DNA of 64,000 nt. It comes from Methanocella conradii HZ254. Lineage in GTDB: Archaea; Halobacteriota; Methanocellia; Methanocellales; Methanocellaceae. Numbering within the stretch: position 1 is the stretch's first letter; every line of letters begins with the position of its first letter. The notes beneath the pieces are model-generated. The model was not told the DNA's origin. It saw only the letters and a program-made list of their open reading frames with translations, and did no database searches. Where the stretch lies: assembly GCF_000251105.1 (NCBI RefSeq), contig NC_017034.1:1364001-1428000 (forward strand). Direction: 5' to 3'. Positions 32,513 to 41,323 of this stretch are shown here, piece by piece. A program made the position numbers and the translations under genes.

Positions 32513-34851
32513 GCGTTTTCATCTGCCACTGCGGCGACAACATAAAAGGCACATTGGACGTGGATAGGCTGAAGATGGCAGCATACGCCGAGGGCGTCGA
32601 GTGTGTGGAGGACTACCCGTACATGTGCTCGGCGGACGGCCAGTCGCTCATTAAAAGCCGAATAAAAGGCCTTAGCCTTGAGCGCATAGTGGTCGCCGCG
32701 TGCTCTCCAAATGTACATGAGCACACGTTCAGGGAGTGCGTGAAAGATGCGGGGCTCAACCAGTATATGGTTGATATAGCGAACATCAGGGAGCAGTGCG
32801 CCTGGGTGCCGTCTGAAGACGCCACCGGGAGGGCAATCGATATCATACGCTCGTCAATATACGGCGTCAGACAAGCGGTGCCACTGGAAAACATGACTGT
32901 CAATGCTGAGAAGAGAGTCATGGTGGTCGGCGGCGGGATATCAGGCATGACCGCAGCGCTGGCCCTGGCAAAGCAGGGCATTCACGTATATCTCCTAGAA
33001 TCCGGCCCTACCCTGGGCGGGAACATGGTAAAGATAGGGAAGGTCTTCTCCCCTGATAAGCTGACCGAGGAATGCGCCATGTGCTCGTTGGCCCCGATCA
33101 TGGGCGAGGTGGCGAAAAACAGGCGGATAGAGGTGAGGACGCTTTCACAGGCCATAGGGCTTAAGGGACATGCCGGGGATTTCACCGTGACCATCGAGTC
33201 CGCACCTGCATACATCGACCAGAAGAAGTGCACCTCATGCGGCAAGTGTGCCAGCGCCTGCCCTGTAAAGGTGAAGGACGAGTGGAACTCCTCGCTCTCG
33301 CTGAGAAAGGCGGCATACAGGCCGTTCCCGCAGGCGGTCCCGGCCTCTTATACGATTGACGGGGATGCATGCAAGAAGTGCGGGAGCTGCGTTAAGGCGT
33401 GCAGCGCGGGCGCGATAGACCTGGATGCAAAGCCCCGTAGAGAGACGCTGCACGCTGGGGCCATAATCATCGCCACCGGCCACAGGGAGCTTGACCCTTC
33501 AGATAAGCATGAACTGGGATATGGAAGGTATTCGGGCGTCCTCACCCAGATGGAGCTTGCCCGTCTGCTCGCGGTCAATGGCCCGACCGCCGGAAAGCTA
33601 AAAAACCCTGTTACTGGTGAGGCCCCCAGACGGGTCGTCATGGTGCAGTGCGTCGGCTCAAGGGACGAAAAGCCGGGGTCGATACCGTATTGCTCGAAGA
33701 TATGCTGTATGGTGGCGCTCAAGCACGCCAGCTACATTAAAGACCATTTCCCCGATACTGAAGTTTATATTTGCTATACGGATATGAGGGCGCCAGGCAC
33801 TTACGAGAATTACTACAGAGAGGTGCAGAAGAAGGGGGTCAGGTTCATCCGGGGCAGGGTAGGGGAGGTGTTTAAGGATGGCCCGCTAGTCGTACGGGTT
33901 GAGGATACCCTGGGCGGGGGGCCTTTAGAGTTGGAGGCGGACATGGTGGTGCTTTCCTGCGCCCTGGAGCCCTCTCCCGGGACGGTGCAGGCGGCAAAAG
34001 CCCTGGGTGTGGGCATGACTCCCGAGCTTTTCGTCAGGGAGAAGCACCCGAAGCTGGACCCCGCCTCCACGACATCGAGGGGCATATTCGTCTGCGGGAC
34101 TGCTGCGGGGGCGAAGGATATCACCGACTCCATAATGCAGGCGCGGGCGGCGGCGTCCAAGGCCGCAGAACTTGTCAGCGCCCCCGTTGAGATAGAGCCC
34201 GGGTTTGTCGTCATAGACCACGATAAGTGTACCGGATGCGGGGCGTGTATCAGGCTCTGCCCGTATGGCGCCGCGTACACTAACGGCATGGTGACGATCG
34301 ATCCGCTATCGTGCATCGGCCTGGGGGGATGTATAATGCGCTGCCCTGAGCACGCCATCTCCCTACCAAGGTGTAGCGATGAGATGCTATACGCGAGGAT
34401 AGACGGCATGCTGTGCGATGGCCCCCGGATACTCGCCTTCCTGGACGAGAACATCGCCTATACTGCTGCGGATAACGCGGGCGTCAACCGGCTCGCCTAC
34501 CCTTCGTCCATCAGGATTATCCGCCTTCCTTCTATCATGCTCCTCAAGCCTGACCACCTCATTTATGCCCTTAAAAATGGTGCCATCGGCATTTTCCTGG
34601 GCGATGGCACCACGAACTCGCCGGAGGGCGCGGTTAAGGCGAACGTCGCGAAGCGGGTGGAAGAGCTTAAGAAGGCCCTGGCGAGAGAAGGCCTCGACCC
34701 GCGCCGGGTGTTTTACTATGAAGTCTATCTGCCCCATTATAGGGGACTGGCTGCCAGGATGGAGCAGTTTGCCGCCATGCTAGGCGGAAAGGGCAAAGCT
34801 GATGCGCCTGACGCTCCTATTGCTGAGGTGCGGCGTGCTCGTTCCTTATGA
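32497..34851 (+). CDS. hdrA: HdrA-like flavoprotein fused to a cysteine-free MvhD-like domain
   Basis: 784 aa. The N-domain starts VGVFICHCGDNIKGTLDVD. The FAD site is VMVVGGGISGMTAALALAKQ (about residue 140), and ECAMCSLAPIM is the HdrA-specific Cys pair. Ferredoxin-type clusters are KKCTSCGKCASACP (about 247), CKKCGSCVKACSAG (about 290, CS in place of CP), KCTGCGACIRLCPYG (about 577) and CIGLGGCIMRCPEH. Residues about 645-760 align by eye with MvhD (RILAFLDENIAY...SIRIIRLPSIMLLKPD...GAIGIFLGDGTTNSPEG) but all [2Fe-2S] cysteines are replaced. Electron bifurcation as in HdrA2 is possible, but the electron input of this paralogue must differ. ATG follows GGGAGGAG. Confidence 0.9.
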   Translation: MAPRVGVFICHCGDNIKGTLDVDRLKMAAYAEGVECVEDYPYMCSADGQSLIKSRIKGLSLERIVVAACSPNVHEHTFRECVKDAGLNQYMVDIANIREQCAWVPSEDATGRAIDIIRSSIYGVRQAVPLENMTVNAEKRVMVVGGGISGMTAALALAKQGIHVYLLESGPTLGGNMVKIGKVFSPDKLTEECAMCSLAPIMGEVAKNRRIEVRTLSQAIGLKGHAGDFTVTIESAPAYIDQKKCTSCGKCASACPVKVKDEWNSSLSLRKAAYRPFPQAVPASYTIDGDACKKCGSCVKACSAGAIDLDAKPRRETLHAGAIIIATGHRELDPSDKHELGYGRYSGVLTQMELARLLAVNGPTAGKLKNPVTGEAPRRVVMVQCVGSRDEKPGSIPYCSKICCMVALKHASYIKDHFPDTEVYICYTDMRAPGTYENYYREVQKKGVRFIRGRVGEVFKDGPLVVRVEDTLGGGPLELEADMVVLSCALEPSPGTVQAAKALGVGMTPELFVREKHPKLDPASTTSRGIFVCGTAAGAKDITDSIMQARAAASKAAELVSAPVEIEPGFVVIDHDKCTGCGACIRLCPYGAAYTNGMVTIDPLSCIGLGGCIMRCPEHAISLPRCSDEMLYARIDGMLCDGPRILAFLDENIAYTAADNAGVNRLAYPSSIRIIRLPSIMLLKPDHLIYALKNGAIGIFLGDGTTNSPEGAVKANVAKRVEELKKALAREGLDPRRVFYYEVYLPHYRGLAARMEQFAAMLGGKGKADAPDAPIAEVRRARSL

Positions 34852-36190
34852 GGATGAGGCGCAGGTCGCTCACGTTGGTGCCCGTAGGGCCGGTATAGAC
34901 CAGCTCGCCCAGCGCTTTGAAGAAATCATATGACGAGTTATTCTTGAGGAAATCGGATATTTGGAGGCCCATTTCCTGGGCCTTTTTCATTGTTGTGGCG
35001 TCAGCTATGGCGCCGCAAGCATCCGTTGCGCCGTCGATGCCATCCGTATCTATCGAGATTATGGTGGTGCCTTGCGCATAGTTCTGGAGGAAGCCCAGCA
35101 CTAGCTCCTGGTTTCTTCCGCCCTTTCCACTCCCGACTACCGTGACGGTGGTCTCCCCTCCTGATATGATGGCTGCGGGCGGCATTACAGGGTTGCCCGA
35201 CCTCAGGCATTCTTTCGCTATTCCCGAAAGCACCAGCCCTACTTCCCTGCTTTCTCCAGTTATGCATGACCCAAGGATGAGGGGCCTATATCCTTTTTCT
35301 GAGGCCTTTCTGGCCGCAGCCTCGAGGGCGATGATGTTGCTCGCCACGATGACGTTGTTGACGCGCTCGAAAATGGGGTCCCCGGGCTTGGGGGTCTCTG
35401 GCACCAGCCCTTTAGCACCATTTTCGAGGTGATTGATGACGCTTTGAGGCGATTTCTCGTATATGCCATACTTTTTGAGAATCCGGAGCGCTTCTGAGAA
35501 CGTCGTGCAGTCCGGCGCCGTAGGCCCTGATGCGATGAAGCCTGCGTCATCGCCTACCACGTCGGATACTATGAGGCTTACCACGGCTGCGCCGTTGGAA
35601 TACTTTACAAGATTCCCGCCCTTGATTGCCGATACGTGCTTGCGCACCGCATTCATCTCAGCTATGGTTGCGCCGCTTTTGAGCAGCAAGTCGGTAAGCC
35701 TTACCTTGTCTTCCAGGCTGATGCCTTTTGCCGGGCACGGGAGCAATGCAGAGCCTCCCCCTGAAATCAGGAAGATGACCAGGTCGTCGGGGCCGGCTTT
35801 CGAGAGCATCCTCAGCATCTCCTCGACGCCGCGGACGCCATCTTCGGTCGGTATAGGATGGCCGGCGTGGTTTATCTTTATAGCCCGGCTCTTTACGTCC
35901 ACGCCATAGCGGTCGTTCACGATGCCCGCCGTTATCCTGCCATCCAGTATCTTCTCCACCTCAACGGCCATCGTGCCCGATGCCTTGCCGCCACCTAACA
36001 CAAAAATACGCTTAAAGCGGGAAAGGTCGTACTTGTGGCCCTTTATATCCAGCACGTCGCCGTTAAGCTGAATCGAGTTAGCGATGACGCTCTCAGGCAG
36101 CACGGCGGCGATGCCCGCTTCCACGATTTCCAGCGCATCAGACCTCATCGCATCATTCCGTGCGATGGCCCAGGCATTCCTAATAATCAT
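34817..36190 (-). CDS. Glycerate 2-kinase (GckA/MOFRL family)
   Basis: 457 aa. FVLGGGKASGTMAVEVEKIL (about residues 62-81), NHAGHPIPTEDGVRGVEEM, FLISGGGSALLPCPAKGISLEDK and MNAVRKHVSAIKGGNL form the N-domain. GGRNQELVLGFLQ, SIDTDGIDGATDACGAIAD and TGPTGTNVSDLRLIL form the MOFRL domain. It phosphorylates D-glycerate to 2-phosphoglycerate with ATP and links to the lower glycolytic/gluconeogenic pathway. Convergent to hdrA with a 35-bp overlap. Confidence 0.92.
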   Translation of the reverse strand: MIIRNAWAIARNDAMRSDALEIVEAGIAAVLPESVIANSIQLNGDVLDIKGHKYDLSRFKRIFVLGGGKASGTMAVEVEKILDGRITAGIVNDRYGVDVKSRAIKINHAGHPIPTEDGVRGVEEMLRMLSKAGPDDLVIFLISGGGSALLPCPAKGISLEDKVRLTDLLLKSGATIAEMNAVRKHVSAIKGGNLVKYSNGAAVVSLIVSDVVGDDAGFIASGPTAPDCTTFSEALRILKKYGIYEKSPQSVINHLENGAKGLVPETPKPGDPIFERVNNVIVASNIIALEAAARKASEKGYRPLILGSCITGESREVGLVLSGIAKECLRSGNPVMPPAAIISGGETTVTVVGSGKGGRNQELVLGFLQNYAQGTTIISIDTDGIDGATDACGAIADATTMKKAQEMGLQISDFLKNNSSYDFFKALGELVYTGPTGTNVSDLRLILIRNEHAAPQQ

Positions 36191-36269
36191 AAATCTAGGT
36201 TTAGGAGGCCGGACAATAAAAATTTCCGACCATTAAGACTAAATATCATAAAAATGAAAATAAGTTGAT

Positions 36270-37406
36270 ATGCGCTATCTACCCTTATGCCTGCTCTTGT
36301 TCCTTGCCGTTTTTCAGGTGAGCGCCTGCGCGCAGGGGGCCGTCCTCGTCATCATCGACGGCATGGGATCTTCATATCTTAATTCACATGTGGCCACATA
36401 TGCGAGCGGCGCGGCCATTGAGCCTATCAGCCTGAAATCATTCGACCGGGCGATGGCCCAATACCAGCTAAAAGTCCCTGTACCCGCCACAGAGTATGGG
36501 CATGCTGTGATTGTGACCGGGTACTCTAAAGCATCTCAAGAAACCTTGACTTACTATCATGCCACGATATTCGACGCCCTCGAGGATGACGGGTATCTGG
36601 CGCTCGGCATACTGGAGAACGGCGATAGTAAAGAAATGCTAGGAGAGCTAGACGCTGCCGTCCATAATAAAAACGAGTCCATCTACAAGCCTGATATCGA
36701 GTTTCTTTCCAGGGAGCAAAATGTGCCCGCAGACATCGCGTACATGATGGAAAGCCACGCACGACTGGGGGAGAGCAAGGCTGGAAAGGACCCCTATAAG
36801 CATTATATAGAATATAACGAATGGGCGGTGGGTTTTGCCACAGATGTGGTACGATATATGGGCGAGCGGCATCCGGGACAGAACTATGTCTTGATTGTCA
36901 ACGCAGGAGGGCTGGACAGCGCCGGGCACAGCTTCGGGTATGACGGATACAGGGCTGTCTTGACGGGGCTTGACGATGCCATGGGAGGACTCGTCGATGC
37001 ATGCGAGGAGACTGGCACGATCTTAATGGTCACAGGCGACCACGGGATGAGCTTTCCGGACCAGGGCAAAAAGGGCTCCCATTCTGCCCCCGATGTGGCA
37101 TCACGCAACGAGAGCGTGCTGGTGCCCCTGCTTATATACCCTAATACCACAATGATAAGCGGAGGCGTGTACGGCCAGGAGTGCCTGGCACCCACCCTTC
37201 TCTCGCTACTAGACGAGCCGAACACGCTGAGCGTGTGCGACGGAGAGCCAATCCCTATAAAAGACAGGCCGGCCCTATACTCTAAAATGGATACGGGTGA
37301 GCAAGCCAAGCCCTCTTCTCACACATGGATGGCTTATGCAGCGGTGGCAGGCATATCGGCCACTGGCATTTGCATCGCCCTGAGCCTGGCCCAGATGAGG
37401 AAATAG
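36270..37406 (+). CDS. Extracytoplasmic alkaline-phosphatase-superfamily enzyme
   Basis: 378 aa. A signal peptide (LPLCLLLFLAVFQVSACAQG, about residues 4-23) precedes a metal-dependent core: VLVIIDGMGSSYL (metal Asp), PATEYGHAVIVTGYSK (nucleophile region), NAGGLDSAGHSFGYDGYR (Asp and His), VTGDHGMSF (Asp-His) and KGSHSAPD (His). One C-terminal transmembrane helix (MAYAAVAGISATGICIALSL) anchors it outside. It may be a phosphodiesterase, phosphatase or phosphoethanolamine-type transferase; the substrate is unknown. It ends 1 bp before the convergent aldolase gene. Confidence 0.82.
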   Translation: MRYLPLCLLLFLAVFQVSACAQGAVLVIIDGMGSSYLNSHVATYASGAAIEPISLKSFDRAMAQYQLKVPVPATEYGHAVIVTGYSKASQETLTYYHATIFDALEDDGYLALGILENGDSKEMLGELDAAVHNKNESIYKPDIEFLSREQNVPADIAYMMESHARLGESKAGKDPYKHYIEYNEWAVGFATDVVRYMGERHPGQNYVLIVNAGGLDSAGHSFGYDGYRAVLTGLDDAMGGLVDACEETGTILMVTGDHGMSFPDQGKKGSHSAPDVASRNESVLVPLLIYPNTTMISGGVYGQECLAPTLLSLLDEPNTLSVCDGEPIPIKDRPALYSKMDTGEQAKPSSHTWMAYAAVAGISATGICIALSLAQMRK

Positions 37407-37407
37407 C

Positions 37408-38232
37408 TTAATGCGCACCTATTGCCGCCCGCTCTATATGTCCATTTTTCACGTACCCCCTGAGTATGGACGAGGCCTGCTTAGCGGATACGCCATCGAT
37501 GATGACCGCCCTCAACGCCGCAGTCATCAAGTCCGGCCGGGCGTGCTGGAATATGTTCCTGCCCAGCGATACGCCAATAGCGCCAGCCGTCATGGCGTCT
37601 TCCACCATTTTCAGCACCTCGTAGTCGCTTTCGCACTTCGGGCCGCCTGCGATGACCACTGGCGCAGGACAGGCCTCGGTGACCAGGCGCATAGACTTTA
37701 TGTCGCCAGTGTAGGGGCACTTCACTATATCGGCTCCAAGCTCTCCCCCCACCCGTGCGACGTGGGCTATCTCATCTGGCGTGCCCTTAGCGTTCTTGCC
37801 CCTGGCGTATGTCATCGCCAGCAGGGGCATGCCCAGGGAGTCACACTCGTCCGCAATCTCGCCCAGGTCGCTGAGCATGTCCGGCTCTGTATCGCAGCCG
37901 CCTATGTTGACGTGGACCGAGATGGCGTCCGCCCCTAGCCTGATGGCCTGCTCTACAGAGGATACGAGCACTTTCCTGTTCTTATCCTCGCCCATCTTCG
38001 TCCCCGCCGAGAGGTGCATGATAAGGCCGCACTTCGGCGGGCTTCTCAGCGACTTTATGACGCCCTTATGCAATAATACGGCGCTTGCGCCTCCCTTTTC
38101 CACGAGCGATACCATGCGGCCCATATCTGTTAGGCCCTCTATAGGCCCCTCGCTTACCCCATGATCCATGGGGACTATTACCGCTCTGCCCGATTCGAGT
38201 ATCCGGTTCATGCGTATTGTCTTTCCATCCAT
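37408..38232 (-). CDS. DhnA-type class I aldolase (ADH synthase/fructose-bisphosphate aldolase family)
   Basis: About 274 aa. MDGKTIRMNRILESGRAVIVPMDHGVSEGPIEGL is the family N-terminus; ADAISVHVNIG, MPLLAMTYARGKN, ADIVKCPYTGD (Schiff-base Lys) and VVIAGGPKC with GVSLGRNIFQ (phosphate site) complete the barrel. Methanogen members are 2-amino-3,7-dideoxy-D-threo-hept-6-ulosonate synthase (aromatic amino acid precursor) or class I fructose-1,6-bisphosphate aldolase; the first is my preference. The frame is open to 38289, but ATG 38232 starts the conserved protein and follows GTGGTGGT. Confidence 0.85.
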   Translation of the reverse strand: MDGKTIRMNRILESGRAVIVPMDHGVSEGPIEGLTDMGRMVSLVEKGGASAVLLHKGVIKSLRSPPKCGLIMHLSAGTKMGEDKNRKVLVSSVEQAIRLGADAISVHVNIGGCDTEPDMLSDLGEIADECDSLGMPLLAMTYARGKNAKGTPDEIAHVARVGGELGADIVKCPYTGDIKSMRLVTEACPAPVVIAGGPKCESDYEVLKMVEDAMTAGAIGVSLGRNIFQHARPDLMTAALRAVIIDGVSAKQASSILRGYVKNGHIERAAIGAH

Positions 38233-38547
38233 GTATACCACCACACGCGCATGGCCGGCGCTGTAAATTTTCGAAGAAACGGGGAACAAAGCCGCAGGAA
38301 CTCGAAAAAACAGTCGCCAGCCGGCGTTGTCCCTTAGTTAAAGCTAAACCACCAATAGCCCTGGCTGCCGCTAAAGCCAAACAGTTGCGCAGCGTTTGTT
38401 AAGGCTAATGGGTTCATGACTAGTCATTATGTATCGTTTTTGCTGATTATATATTTTGCTACTTTGTTGTTCGGACGAAGAAGTAGCTGCATCGCAATGG
38501 GAACAACGTTTTATAGTCTCTTTGGTGTAGTTTAATTGAGAGCTAGC
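38233..38547. other. Intergenic region without a visible gene
   Basis: 315 bp between two reverse-strand genes. The part next to the aldolase is GC-rich and degenerates into an AT-rich stretch near 38430-38470, which may carry the aldolase promoter. No RNA gene, repeat or convincing short ORF was seen. Confidence 0.5.
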
Positions 38548-39288
38548 CTAGTTTGGCTTGTAGCGTAGCAGGACCATGTGGGCGTCTTGCTTTAGATAGC
38601 ATCGCTTGAACTTTCCATCCTGCCTGAACTCGAGTATGTCGTCTTCCGACATTTTTTTGATGTATTCGTGGGTCGTGCTTTTGGCTAGATCGAAGCTGCT
38701 CGATAATTCCTGGTTGGATATGCCCGGGTTGTCCATGATTTTGAATAGTATTTTTCTGGTGTTTTCATTTTTTAGATACATAGAAATGATGTTTTCTATG
38801 TCCATTGGCGATGATGTGTTGTAGAAGACTCTGGCGAATTTGCCCTTTTTAATGAATGTGATCTTGTCGTTTGAGAGTAATTGGCTGAGGTGGTATTTTA
38901 GCGTGCCTCTGTTGATGTTTTGCCTTTTTGAGAGCTCGGCTATCGTTACGCCGGGGTTTCTCTGGATGAAGCAGAGGATCTCCCTCGTTTTTGGGTTTTC
39001 GAGGGCGTGTTTTAGACGGCCAAAAAAGAAAGGAAAAATATAAATTAGAGATGTTATACTAAATAAACAAAATAATATATATGTTAATTGTATATGTACA
39101 GGAAGTTTCCAAAATGGAGTAAGGCCTTGATCAATTACTCCATTATTTTTAATTTCGGGATTTTTTTGTGGGTCGAATGTAGTAATACTATATCCACCAT
39201 TATTTTCATTAATACTTTGAGTATTAGCGCTACAGCAAATAGAAGAAAATAAAAAAATAAAAATTATAAATTTGATGATTTCGCGCAT
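38548..39288 (-). CDS. Membrane-bound regulator with two winged-helix domains
   Basis: 246 aa. A signal-like N-terminus (IIKFIIFIFLFSSICCSANTQ) is followed by a short exported segment with GGYSITTFD, a transmembrane helix (IQLTYILFCLFSITSLIYIFPFF, about residues 67-90), and then two cytoplasmic winged-helix domains (NPGVTIAELSKRQNINRGTLKYHLSQL and NPGISNQELSSSFDLAKSTTHEYIKKM). It would sense something outside and act on DNA inside without phosphorelay. The secreted protein gene next to it (36 bp upstream on the same strand) begins with a related GGYVVTIGK segment, so the two may act together. Confidence 0.8.
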   Translation of the reverse strand: MREIIKFIIFIFLFSSICCSANTQSINENNGGYSITTFDPQKNPEIKNNGVIDQGLTPFWKLPVHIQLTYILFCLFSITSLIYIFPFFFGRLKHALENPKTREILCFIQRNPGVTIAELSKRQNINRGTLKYHLSQLLSNDKITFIKKGKFARVFYNTSSPMDIENIISMYLKNENTRKILFKIMDNPGISNQELSSSFDLAKSTTHEYIKKMSEDDILEFRQDGKFKRCYLKQDAHMVLLRYKPN

Positions 39289-39323
39289 ATTATGTACATA
39301 TACAACAGCTAACTATAATAATT

Positions 39324-39815
39324 TTATGAGAACGTAAAGTATTGAAATCCTGCTACTCGGTCCCCATATATCTTAAAAGCATATGTACCCTGTGCTACTC
39401 CACTACTTCTAGATATAACAATTGGAATATCCCCATTTAAACGCCCGTCTATAATATCATAATATGGCCCTAAAACATAACCATCAGGTGTTATGATAGT
39501 CATGCTAAGCGAATTCGCTGGATTACCCCAATATAATTCAGCACCAAAGCTTGTTACGTAGCCGCTTATTGTTTTATATCCCCATTTAATTTGTCCTTGC
39601 GATATATAATCACTTAAAGAAGCCAAAATGCTAAAACTTGTACCTTTATCGGAACTTACAGCATAATTGCTTTTACCGATAGTCACGACATAACCGCCAT
39701 CTCCAGGCTTAATATTCTTTGAAGAATCTACACTCGCCGCACCGGCCGATGCCGCCGCCACTCCGGCCAGCAACGCCAGCAAAACCAATACTACACCGCA
39801 CTTCTTTATTGACAT
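39324..39815 (-). CDS. Secreted protein of unknown function
   Basis: 163 aa with a clear signal peptide (MSIKKCGVVLVLLALLAGVAAASAGA). The mature part is about 137 residues, beta-rich and low in charge, with GDGGYVVTIGKSNYAVSSDKGTSF, LSMTIITPDGYVLGPYYD and GTYAFKIYG, like a small extracellular beta-sandwich. No family recognised. First gene of a pair with the membrane-bound regulator; its promoter region holds a large inverted repeat. Confidence 0.75.
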   Translation of the reverse strand: MSIKKCGVVLVLLALLAGVAAASAGAASVDSSKNIKPGDGGYVVTIGKSNYAVSSDKGTSFSILASLSDYISQGQIKWGYKTISGYVTSFGAELYWGNPANSLSMTIITPDGYVLGPYYDIIDGRLNGDIPIVISRSSGVAQGTYAFKIYGDRVAGFQYFTFS

Positions 39816-39862
39816 TTAGATCACCTAAAAAGAAGCGTTTGAAGAGCAAGGCTTAAATTTTA

Positions 39863-39930
39863 TGTCCAAATCGCCGAACTGAAAAATTAGCAAACTTACT
39901 TTCATGAAAGTCAGTTCGGCGATTTGGACA
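39863..39930. promoter_or_regulatory. 20-bp perfect inverted repeat near the start of transcription of the secreted-protein gene
   Basis: TGTCCAAATCGCCGAACTGA (39863-39882) and its exact reverse complement (39911-39930) flank 28 nt, and the inner part holds a further 14-bp palindrome (39898-39911, ACTTTCATGAAAGT). It lies 48-115 bp before the ATG and just downstream of the A/T box, so it may be an operator or a 5'-leader hairpin. A related word TTTGGACATTTA occurs at about 40005. Confidence 0.75.
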
Positions 39931-39935
39931 GAAAT

Positions 39936-39944
39936 GATATATAA
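39936..39944 (-). promoter_or_regulatory. Putative TATA box of the secreted-protein gene
   Basis: On the reverse strand this reads TTATATATC, a good archaeal box A. Transcription would start about 25 bases downstream (near 39912), at the edge of the inverted repeat. Confidence 0.5.
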
Positions 39945-40074
39945 GCCAAAAGCAAACAAGCACGTGCAACAAGTAAAGAGTAATTGGGGTATATTAGTTT
40001 GGACATTTAGGTCCCGGAGAAAGGAGAAGGGGTTTTCCGCCCCCTAAAACTCCCATCCTTTCTCGTCGGGCACA

Positions 40075-40359
40075 TTATTTTCGGCGCCTGGCAAACTCAG
40101 CGCGAACGTCATCAAGAGAGATGCCTTTTACGGCCAGCATGACCATCAAGTGAAAAATAAGGTCGGCGCTCTCGGCGACAATCTCACCATCACGGCCATT
40201 CTTGGCGGCAATGACGACCTCAAAGGATTCCTCGCCAATCTTCTCAAGAACACGATCCAGGCCCTTAGGGTCACTCAACAAAGAGCTCACATAAGAGTCC
40301 TCCCGCGGATTCCTAACGCGGTCACGAACAACGGAAAAGACCTCATCCAAAACGTCCAT
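40075..40359 (-). CDS. hisE: Phosphoribosyl-ATP pyrophosphatase
   Basis: 94 aa, the normal length for HisE (histidine synthesis, step 2: PR-ATP to PR-AMP). MDVLDEVFSVVRDRV is followed by SYVSSLLSDPKGLDRVLEKIGEESFEVVIAAKNG and EIVAESADLIFHLMVMLAVKG, with the E-x-x-E and E-S-x-D metal-binding helices of the MazG-like fold. ATG 40359 lies one base after the stop of the CBS-ParB gene, so it is translationally coupled to it. Confidence 0.93.
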   Translation of the reverse strand: MDVLDEVFSVVRDRVRNPREDSYVSSLLSDPKGLDRVLEKIGEESFEVVIAAKNGRDGEIVAESADLIFHLMVMLAVKGISLDDVRAEFARRRK

Positions 40360-40360
40360 A

Positions 40361-41200
40361 CTACTCAGTCTCCATACCCTTACGCTCAAGCTCCTCAGGC
40401 GAAGAAGCCTTACGGTCCCTCATCAAAAGCCGCTCAGTTATCTCAATGAGGGGGTGCTTCGCATAATCGAGCACCTGGATGTCATCGATAGTCTTAAGGC
40501 CGGCATCCCTCGCAGACTTCTCCATGCCCAGCGGGATATCCTTAGGTATCTCCAGGATATAGGCGTCAATCTTCTCAATGCCCAAACGCTTCGCGGCCAC
40601 GACACGGTGGTGGCCATCCGCGAGAAGCCACCTGCCAGGCTTATGGATGACGATGAGGGGCTCGGCCAATCCCTTCTTAAGCTCGTAAATCCTGCCCTCG
40701 AGCTCGTCGGCAAACACCTTACCCTGCGTGGGCATGAGGTCATTGATGTTCACTTCGCCCCTCGTGACAGTTATGCTGACGTTATGCAGCGTCTCCAGCG
40801 TCTTCTTGAGCTTCCAGACCTTCTGAGGGTCTGCACGCTCTATCTGCGAGCGAATCACGTCCGAGTTAGTGATAATGCCCACGAGGTTGCCCTTATCGTC
40901 CACCACCGGAAGCTTGCTCACGCCCAGCCTAAAGATGACCCGCGCCACCTCGTTAATCTCCATGTTAGGGTGCGCAACTATCAGGTTCTTACTCATGACG
41001 TTTTTAACCAGCTCGTCAGAATCACACAGAAGCATGTCGAGAGAAGATATGTACCCCTCGACCTTGTTCTCGCGGGTCACGGGAAAGCCGTCGTGCCCCG
41101 TCTCTCTCGTGAGCTTGATGACGTCCATGACGGTATCGTCAGGCGATACGGTGATGACCTTCCCCGTCATGTAGTCGCCAACTCTCAGCTTATCGGTCAT
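40361..41200 (-). CDS. CBS-domain protein with ParB/Srx-fold (possible free-serine kinase type)
   Basis: 279 aa. Residues 1-120 are a CBS pair (VGDYMTGKVITVSPDDTVMDVIKLT and GVSKLPVVDDKGNLVGIITNSDVIRS), likely to bind an adenyl nucleotide. Residues about 140-260 are a ParB/Srx-like domain with EPLIVIHKPGRWLLADGHHRVVAAKRLGIEKIDAYIL. The DGHHR form, and not the DNA-partitioning GERR, is the signature of small-molecule kinases of this fold such as the ADP-dependent serine kinase SerK. O-phosphoserine is the substrate of cysteate synthase in this window, so a serine kinase role would fit, but this is inference. It precedes hisE. Confidence 0.8.
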   Translation of the reverse strand: MTDKLRVGDYMTGKVITVSPDDTVMDVIKLTRETGHDGFPVTRENKVEGYISSLDMLLCDSDELVKNVMSKNLIVAHPNMEINEVARVIFRLGVSKLPVVDDKGNLVGIITNSDVIRSQIERADPQKVWKLKKTLETLHNVSITVTRGEVNINDLMPTQGKVFADELEGRIYELKKGLAEPLIVIHKPGRWLLADGHHRVVAAKRLGIEKIDAYILEIPKDIPLGMEKSARDAGLKTIDDIQVLDYAKHPLIEITERLLMRDRKASSPEELERKGMETE

Positions 41201-41323
41201 GGTATCCAGACATTCATATAGCAGTTATAACAGATAATCTTATTCACTTCATGGAAGGGCTATGAAGATAAATTATGCTCGCAATGGTAAAAAGCAGCGC
41301 CTTATTCGTCGCAACGCAGTGGC

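Noticed and set aside
37408..38289. Longer start for the aldolase
   Set aside because: The extra 19 residues precede the conserved family N-terminus and lack a ribosome site, while ATG 38232 has GTGGTGGT before it.
40454..41221. 255-codon plus-strand ORF
   Set aside because: It is a complete antisense shadow of the CBS-ParB/Srx gene, whose motifs are unmistakable.
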